Program-made: the position numbers and the translations under genes
Shown here: positions 60,167 to 64,000 of the stretch, piece by piece
Position numbering within the stretch: position 1 is the first letter of the stretch
How the letters are laid out: each line of letters starts with the position of its first letter
Notes under the pieces: generated by a model
The model's database searches: none
What the model was told of the DNA's origin: nothing
What the model saw: the letters and a program-made list of their open reading frames with translations, nothing else
Origin: Sabulitectum sp964571965
GTDB lineage: Bacteria > Fermentibacterota > Fermentibacteria > Fermentibacterales > JCC-6
Direction: 5' to 3'
Assembly: GCA_964571965.1 (NCBI GenBank)
Contig: CAZNFQ010000001.1
Coordinates: 32,932 to 96,931, forward strand
DNA: 64,000 nucleotides

Positions 60167-61492
60167 ATGAAAAAGATAATTGCATTCATGATCGTAACTT
60201 CTGTGTTTTTTCTCTCCTGCAGCAGCAGAAGCAAACCCAATATCATCATTATTCTTATTGATACCGTGAGGGCGGACCACCTGAGCTGTTACGGCTATGA
60301 ACGGGAAACCACTCCGTTCATTGACAGTCTGGCAGCCGCCGGCACCCTTGCCCTCAGGTGCCAGGGACAGGCCTCCTGGACCCTTCCTGCAATGACATCC
60401 ATACTTTCCGGAAGAACTCCCGTAGAACACGGAGCCGGGCGGAGGAACGGAATATTTTATGGAGTTGCACCGGAGCTTCCCTGGCTGCCCCATGCCTTTC
60501 ACGCTGAAGGTTACCGCACCGCAGCTTTTTTCAATGTAATATTCATGAACGAGGATTTCGGTTTCCACCGGGGGTTCGAACATTTTGACTGCCAGGGTGT
60601 GGCAAGCGGAAACAGCCTTCGCAAGGCAGAGCACACCGTTAATGACTTCCTGGGCTGGCTGGATTCATCCGACGGCTCTGAACCGTTTTTTGCGGCGGTG
60701 CATTTCTACGACCCGCACATTCCCTATGATCCTCCCGCGCCGTACGATACACTCTATACAGACCCTGACTATCAGGGTGATTACAGAGAGGAATGGGGCT
60801 CAGGCGTAACGGAAATGATGGCTGTTAACTCTGGTGAGGTTGTGCCGTCTCCCGAAGACATCCGCAACCTGGAAGCCCTTTATGACGGGGAAATAACCTA
60901 CACAGACTCCCAGATCGGACGTCTTCTCCGGGAAATCAGGGCAAGAGGGTTCGGTGGAAACACCATAGTGGTCATCGTTGGAGACCACGGCGAGGAATTC
61001 CTGGAACACGACGGCATCGAGCACGGAAGAACTCTCTATCAGGAACTTACCCACATTCCGCTGATCATTTCAGGACCGGGATTCAATGGGGGAAGGACAA
61101 TAGAGCCACCGGTAGCCCAGTACGACATTGCCTCAACGATAACCGCAGCTGCAGGTGTCGACTACCCGGTCTGTGAACACTCCGTGAACCTGGCTGAAAC
61201 AGCCATACCCCTGAGGAACATTGGCGCAAGCGGAGTTCTGTGGCGAAACGAAGGGGATCTGGTCTCAATTGTGAACGGCGACAGCAAGGTGATCTGGTCA
61301 ATGGAAGACGACTCGCTGCAGTCATTCGACCTTAGCAGCGATCCTGGAGAGAGATCTGTGATCGAACCGTTAACAGAACTTGCAGAGGCAGCCGGTTACT
61401 ACTGGTCGACACCCCCCGAAGCCGTTCCTTCAGAGGTCAACTACGGTGAAACCGCCTCAAGGGAGCTAAGAAATCTCGGTTATATCAGATAA
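60167..61492 (+). CDS. Lipoprotein of the sulfatase/alkaline-phosphatase superfamily, Thr at nucleophile position
   Basis: 441 residues from ATG 60167. A lipobox (VFFLSCSS, Cys at about residue 18) marks it as a lipoprotein. IIIILIDTVRADHLSCYG carries the metal-binding Asp; GDHGEEFLEHDGIEHG the second metal site. The nucleophile region reads SWTLPAMTSILSG: where sulfatases have Cys or Ser in C/S-x-P-x-R, this has Thr and no Arg. Thr is used by phosphoglycerol and phosphoethanolamine transferases of this fold. Given the upstream glycerophosphate genes, a phosphotransferase or phosphodiesterase is more likely than a sulfatase. That is inference. Confidence 0.78.
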   Translation: MKKIIAFMIVTSVFFLSCSSRSKPNIIIILIDTVRADHLSCYGYERETTPFIDSLAAAGTLALRCQGQASWTLPAMTSILSGRTPVEHGAGRRNGIFYGVAPELPWLPHAFHAEGYRTAAFFNVIFMNEDFGFHRGFEHFDCQGVASGNSLRKAEHTVNDFLGWLDSSDGSEPFFAAVHFYDPHIPYDPPAPYDTLYTDPDYQGDYREEWGSGVTEMMAVNSGEVVPSPEDIRNLEALYDGEITYTDSQIGRLLREIRARGFGGNTIVVIVGDHGEEFLEHDGIEHGRTLYQELTHIPLIISGPGFNGGRTIEPPVAQYDIASTITAAAGVDYPVCEHSVNLAETAIPLRNIGASGVLWRNEGDLVSIVNGDSKVIWSMEDDSLQSFDLSSDPGERSVIEPLTELAEAAGYYWSTPPEAVPSEVNYGETASRELRNLGYIR

Positions 61493-61958
61493 GTGACAGG
61501 GTTACAATTTCTTCCCCGGCTGCAATCCTGTAGGATCCTCTGGGAAGGTTCGACAAATCGAAAACAGCCGTTCCCTCGGCATCGGCTTCTGTTTTCATCA
61601 CGGTTCTGCCCGATGCATCCATGAGGAATATCTCGAGATCCTGCTCTGCTCCAAGAAGAACTGCAGAACCTGATGACACCGGGTTGGACTGCAGCCGCAG
61701 TCCTTCATCCGAACCGCTTTCACTTATGCCGGTGTACCACTCTCTGAAAATGGCATCTCTTGGGCAGTAAGAAACACAGGTACCGCAACCGTTACAGAGT
61801 TCCGGATCTATCCAGGCGTCTCCTCCCATAATGGAAATGGCACCCTCGGTACAGGCATAGGTGCAGTTGCCGCAGCCGTTGCATTTAGCCTTGTCTACCA
61901 CGTAAACCCATCTGACAGGAGCAAGAACCATTGTCAGAATAAAGATCAGTCTAGCCAT
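61485..61958 (-). CDS. Exported two-[4Fe-4S] ferredoxin with C-terminal sorting-like tail
   Basis: 157 residues. A hydrophobic start (MARLIFILTMVLAPVRWVYV) looks like a signal peptide or anchor. Two classical C-x2-C-x2-C-x3-C cluster motifs lie at Cys 26-29-32-36 and 55-58-61-65. From about residue 85 a domain of about 70 residues (QSNPVSSG, LEIFLMDASGRTV, LPRGSYRIAAG) resembles the T9SS/Por sorting tail and matches in style the end of the protein at 4503. Ferredoxins are normally cytoplasmic, so an exported, tailed one is unusual. It is second in a minus-strand pair with the SpoU gene (8-nt overlap). Confidence 0.8.
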   Translation of the reverse strand: MARLIFILTMVLAPVRWVYVVDKAKCNGCGNCTYACTEGAISIMGGDAWIDPELCNGCGTCVSYCPRDAIFREWYTGISESGSDEGLRLQSNPVSSGSAVLLGAEQDLEIFLMDASGRTVMKTEADAEGTAVFDLSNLPRGSYRIAAGEEIVTLSLI

Positions 61959-62433
61959 TGTACTCTCCAGTCAGTTTTCTTCGTTGTATCTCCCAGGCAA
62001 GCATAGCGGCAACGCTGGAAACATTGATGCACTTTCTCAGCCCGGTCTGTGGTATCATTACCTTCATTTCACTGAGGGCAAGAACCCCTGGTGAAACCCC
62101 ATGGGCCTCGCTGCCAAGTACGAAGGCGGAATTCAGGGGAAACCCGGCAAGATGCAGTGGAACGGCATCTTCGGTATTTTCAACTGAAACTATCATTCTG
62201 CCTGCTGATGCCAGCCGTACCGCAGAAACGGCATCTTCGAACCATCTCCAGGGTACGGTCGAATGTGTTCCCCTGGAGGTTCTCCCAACTTTTCTGCCTC
62301 CGGGTGCGGCTGTTATTCCGCAAAGGATTACACCGCATGGGGAAATGGACTCCGCAGTGCGGAATACCGATCCTGCGTTGAAGGCGCTTCGCAGTGAATC
62401 CAGTACGAAAAGAGGAAATTCTTCTGTGAACAT
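61951..62433 (-). CDS. SpoU/TrmH-family RNA 2'-O-methyltransferase
   Basis: 160 residues from ATG 62433, shorter than TrmH with its N-terminal extension. SPOUT motifs: SAFNAGSVFRTAES (motif 1), FVLGSEAHGVS (motif 2) and MIPQTGLRKCINVSSVAAMLAWE (motif 3, which forms the SAM-binding knot). It methylates a ribose 2'-OH in tRNA or rRNA; TrmL-like size suggests a tRNA wobble position, but the target is not certain. The predicted transcript begins at the A of its ATG, so it may be leaderless. Confidence 0.9.
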   Translation of the reverse strand: MFTEEFPLFVLDSLRSAFNAGSVFRTAESISPCGVILCGITAAPGGRKVGRTSRGTHSTVPWRWFEDAVSAVRLASAGRMIVSVENTEDAVPLHLAGFPLNSAFVLGSEAHGVSPGVLALSEMKVMIPQTGLRKCINVSSVAAMLAWEIQRRKLTGEYNG

Positions 62434-62439
62434 TGTGCA

Positions 62440-62468
62440 ATTCTATGTCCAACGGGGGCACAGGTCAA
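62440..62468 (-). promoter_or_regulatory. Sigma70-type promoter giving a leaderless SpoU message
   Basis: On the minus strand, TTGACC (62468-62463), a 17-base spacer and TAGAAT (62445-62440), then TGCACA and ATG at 62433. Counting +1 as the seventh base after the -10 box puts it on the A of ATG. No ribosome-binding site precedes the ATG. Confidence 0.6.
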
Positions 62469-62498
62469 TATTCATACCCAGATAATGTGAAATAGTCA

Positions 62499-62527
62499 TT
62501 GACATTGATGCAGAGGGTTCATAGATA
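62499..62527 (+). promoter_or_regulatory. Sigma70-type promoter for the 62560 gene
   Basis: TTGACA (62499-62504), a 17-base spacer and TAGATA (62522-62527). The start near 62534 gives a short leader with GGAGGA before the ATG at 62560. It is back-to-back with the SpoU promoter. Confidence 0.5.
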
Positions 62528-62559
62528 AAACTATAACAGTATTTCGGAGGAGACGAATA

Positions 62560-62961
62560 ATGAACAAAGTGGTTGTCCATACGGTCAAAGCTGAGATTCT
62601 TAAGGGATACACTGCAGACTTCTCGAAGGACAGGCCCGCTTTTCTTCTCTCCACGGAAGAAGACGGCATAAGAATGAACCAGAAAGTGGAGCTGAAAGAC
62701 CTTAAAGCCGTCTTTTTCGTAAAATCCTTCGAAGGGAACTTCCTCCACAAAACCCTTCACACCTTTGACGAGCTTCCAGGTTACGGAAAAAAAGTAATGC
62801 TCAAATTCCGTGACGGAGAACGCTTCTACGGCAGGGTAGAGGTTCTCAGGCCCGAAGATCAGGGGTTTTTTATCTATCCCATCGACGAAGAATCGAACAC
62901 CATCAGAGCCTTCGTACTGAAGGACTTCATCACCGATATCAGACTTATGGACACAGACTGA
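62560..62961 (+). CDS. Conserved small protein, DUF6982-like
   Basis: 133 residues from ATG 62560, with GGAGGA upstream. It is beta-rich: LKAVFFVKSFEGNFLH and VMLKFRDGERFYGRVEVL read as small barrel strands, a pattern I associate with DUF6982, which occurs near PilZ-type domains. No PilZ RxxxR motif is present. No signal peptide. It has its own promoter and a 17-nt overlap with convergent sfsA. Function is unknown. Confidence 0.65.
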   Translation: MNKVVVHTVKAEILKGYTADFSKDRPAFLLSTEEDGIRMNQKVELKDLKAVFFVKSFEGNFLHKTLHTFDELPGYGKKVMLKFRDGERFYGRVEVLRPEDQGFFIYPIDEESNTIRAFVLKDFITDIRLMDTD

Positions 62962-63649
62962 AATCGAGTCTTCCCCTGTATTGAACGCGCAAACCGTCGA
63001 AAGAAAGCTCGACGCACTTCACCTGTACACCTTCTGAGAGGGCGTGTTTCAAAGCATCGGCGAACTCGGGATCTGTCTCCCGGTTAGGTGTGAAATACCT
63101 TGCTCCCTGTACGAAAACAAGGAAAACAATTGCAGTTCTCATTCCTCTGCGGGACAGTTCAGTCAGCTCCAGAACATGCTTTCTTCCCCGGGTCGTAGGG
63201 GCATCCGGAAACATTGCAATACCATTCCTGAGCAGGGTACAGCCCTTCACCTCCACCCAGGTACTTCCGTTCAAAAGGAAGTCGAACCTGCTGCCCCCCA
63301 GGGGGGACTTGACCTCGGCGCGCAATTCATCCGCACGCCCCAGGGGGGAGAACTCCGAAATGAATATCTCCGTTGCAAGCCTTCGGTGGAAAAAGGTGTT
63401 CACCAGGACCCAGCCGTTTTCAGACCACGCTCCAAGAAGAGACCAGGCAGTCTTCCTTCCCTGTGAAGAAGCAGGCAGAATGAGTATGCGATTTCCCGGA
63501 TAAAGAAGTTCCAGAAGCCTTCCGGGGTCCGGTACGTGAACTTTTACCCTGTCGCCGGAAGGTATTGAAGCTAACAGAAGGAATCTGTTGGGCCTTTCCA
63601 GGAAAACCGCAGGTTCGCCCCCCGGAATGTTCAAAAGCACTCTCTTCAC
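62945..63649 (-). CDS. sfsA: SfsA, DNA/RNA-binding nuclease-like protein
   Basis: 234 residues, with AAAGGAGGAA just before its start. Family elements: VHVPDPGRLLELLYPG at the N-terminal OB-like domain, and the PD-(D/E)xK-type core SRFDFLLNG...WVEVKGCTLL followed by FPDAPTTRGRKHVLEL. SfsA was named for sugar-fermentation stimulation in E. coli; the protein binds nucleic acid and has the nuclease core, which looks intact here (D, E-x-K). Single gene between two convergent/divergent neighbours. Confidence 0.93.
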   Translation of the reverse strand: MKRVLLNIPGGEPAVFLERPNRFLLLASIPSGDRVKVHVPDPGRLLELLYPGNRILILPASSQGRKTAWSLLGAWSENGWVLVNTFFHRRLATEIFISEFSPLGRADELRAEVKSPLGGSRFDFLLNGSTWVEVKGCTLLRNGIAMFPDAPTTRGRKHVLELTELSRRGMRTAIVFLVFVQGARYFTPNRETDPEFADALKHALSEGVQVKCVELSFDGLRVQYRGRLDFSLCP

Positions 63650-63692
63650 GTTCCTCCTTTAAAAAATGCTCTGCATATCGGTAAATATACCC

Positions 63693-64000
63693 ATGGAACT
63701 GAAACTGAAACCCGGCGTATCAATGGTGCTGTTTCTTGCTCTTTTCATTGCACTGTTGTCCGCAAAGGACATGGAACATCCAGAGGGAACTTCCCGGGGA
63801 ATATGGAGGGGAGAGGTAAGAACCATAACAGCCGGCGGAGCAATGCTGTCCACGGCATACGGCGGTATGTGGGTATCATCGGAAGCTCTCTGTAAACACG
63901 TCCTGAGCGGGGATTCACTGCTGGTTCTTGGCAGCAGGAACGGCGGCTTCATATTTCCCTTTTCCATCCGCGCGAAAACCAGTCAATCCCCTGTAAGAAA
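63693..64000 (+). CDS. N-terminal part of a membrane or secreted protein, cut by window end
   Basis: About 102 residues are visible from ATG 63693 (ATG 63666 is in frame and also possible), with no stop before the window ends. One hydrophobic helix (SMVLFLALFIALLSA) is followed by a beta-rich segment (WRGEVRTITAGGAMLST, VLSGDSLLVLGS). The second part faintly resembles the OB-like region of ComEC-type proteins, but too little is visible to claim it. Divergent from sfsA with a 43-base gap and no clear ribosome-binding site. Confidence 0.5.
   Translation, partial: MELKLKPGVSMVLFLALFIALLSAKDMEHPEGTSRGIWRGEVRTITAGGAMLSTAYGGMWVSSEALCKHVLSGDSLLVLGSRNGGFIFPFSIRAKTSQSPVR

Noticed and set aside
1..64000. 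CRISPR arrays, insertion sequences or prophage
   Set aside because: No regularly spaced repeats, transposase or phage structural genes were found on either strand.

Overview
The window is a gene-dense chromosomal stretch of about 64 kb. Genes commonly overlap by 1-30 nt, GTG and TTG starts are frequent, and no gap without a gene exceeds 300 bases (the longest is about 230 bases, 26347-26573). I see no insertion sequence, prophage, CRISPR array, rRNA or origin. Envelope genes suggest a diderm bacterium: an MsbA-like ABC exporter, heptosyltransferase-type GT9 enzymes, an LpxL/HtrB-like acyltransferase and TatA. Two proteins carry C-terminal tails resembling the type IX secretion (Por) sorting domain, there are two MglA-type GTPases and a DUF2723 protein, and the GatE is archaeal-type. 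This points to an uncultivated lineage near the FCB group, perhaps Fermentibacterota-like. That placement is inference; no rRNA is present to test it.

Layout. 1-4452: end of an exporter, a GT9 transferase and mutS, coupled. 4503-5991: a secreted propeller-like protein interrupted by an in-frame TGA, then a small protein whose promoter sits in a perfect inverted repeat. 6074-16471: a nine-gene glycan operon (GT2 and GT4 enzymes and multi-spanning GT-C-like proteins). It runs by 4-8 nt overlaps into a histidine kinase/NtrC-type regulator pair and then into queC-queE-queD-folE2. Convergent on the minus strand are gatE, a 5TMR hybrid kinase and queF, so a full GTP-to-preQ1 set is clustered at 19363-22171.

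26442-39274: a strong promoter, a terminator-like hairpin in the leader, then hpf-hprK-ptsH-ptsI (the regulatory PTS without any permease), a sugar nucleotidyltransferase, two GT4 enzymes, a Gx-transporter-type membrane protein, a DUF4321 protein, tatA, an MglA-like GTPase, a membrane protein with an eight-cysteine cross-brace-like zinc motif, topA and a Xer-type recombinase. 39271-47601: a DUF2723 membrane glycosyltransferase, hslVU, a second MglA-like GTPase, an STT3-like membrane protein, dapF and tRNA-Gly(CCC).

47618-57420: a phospholipid/surface-polymer block with pgsA, a CDP-glycerol synthase (tagD), three TagF-like glycerophosphotransferases, an ATP-grasp enzyme between two of them, GT9 enzymes, DUF6165 and the LpxL-like gene. 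This suggests a glycerol-phosphate surface polymer or decoration in a diderm. 57508-64000: polA, a lipoprotein of the sulfatase/alkaline-phosphatase superfamily with a Thr at the nucleophile position, an exported two-cluster ferredoxin carrying a sorting-like tail, a SpoU methyltransferase that looks leaderless, a small conserved protein, sfsA and the start of a membrane protein.

The points most worth a second look are bacterial GatE, the MglA/zinc-cross-brace pair, the tailed ferredoxin, the glycerophosphate/ATP-grasp block, the hpf leader terminator, the apparent ATC start at 6074 and the in-frame TGA at 4854.
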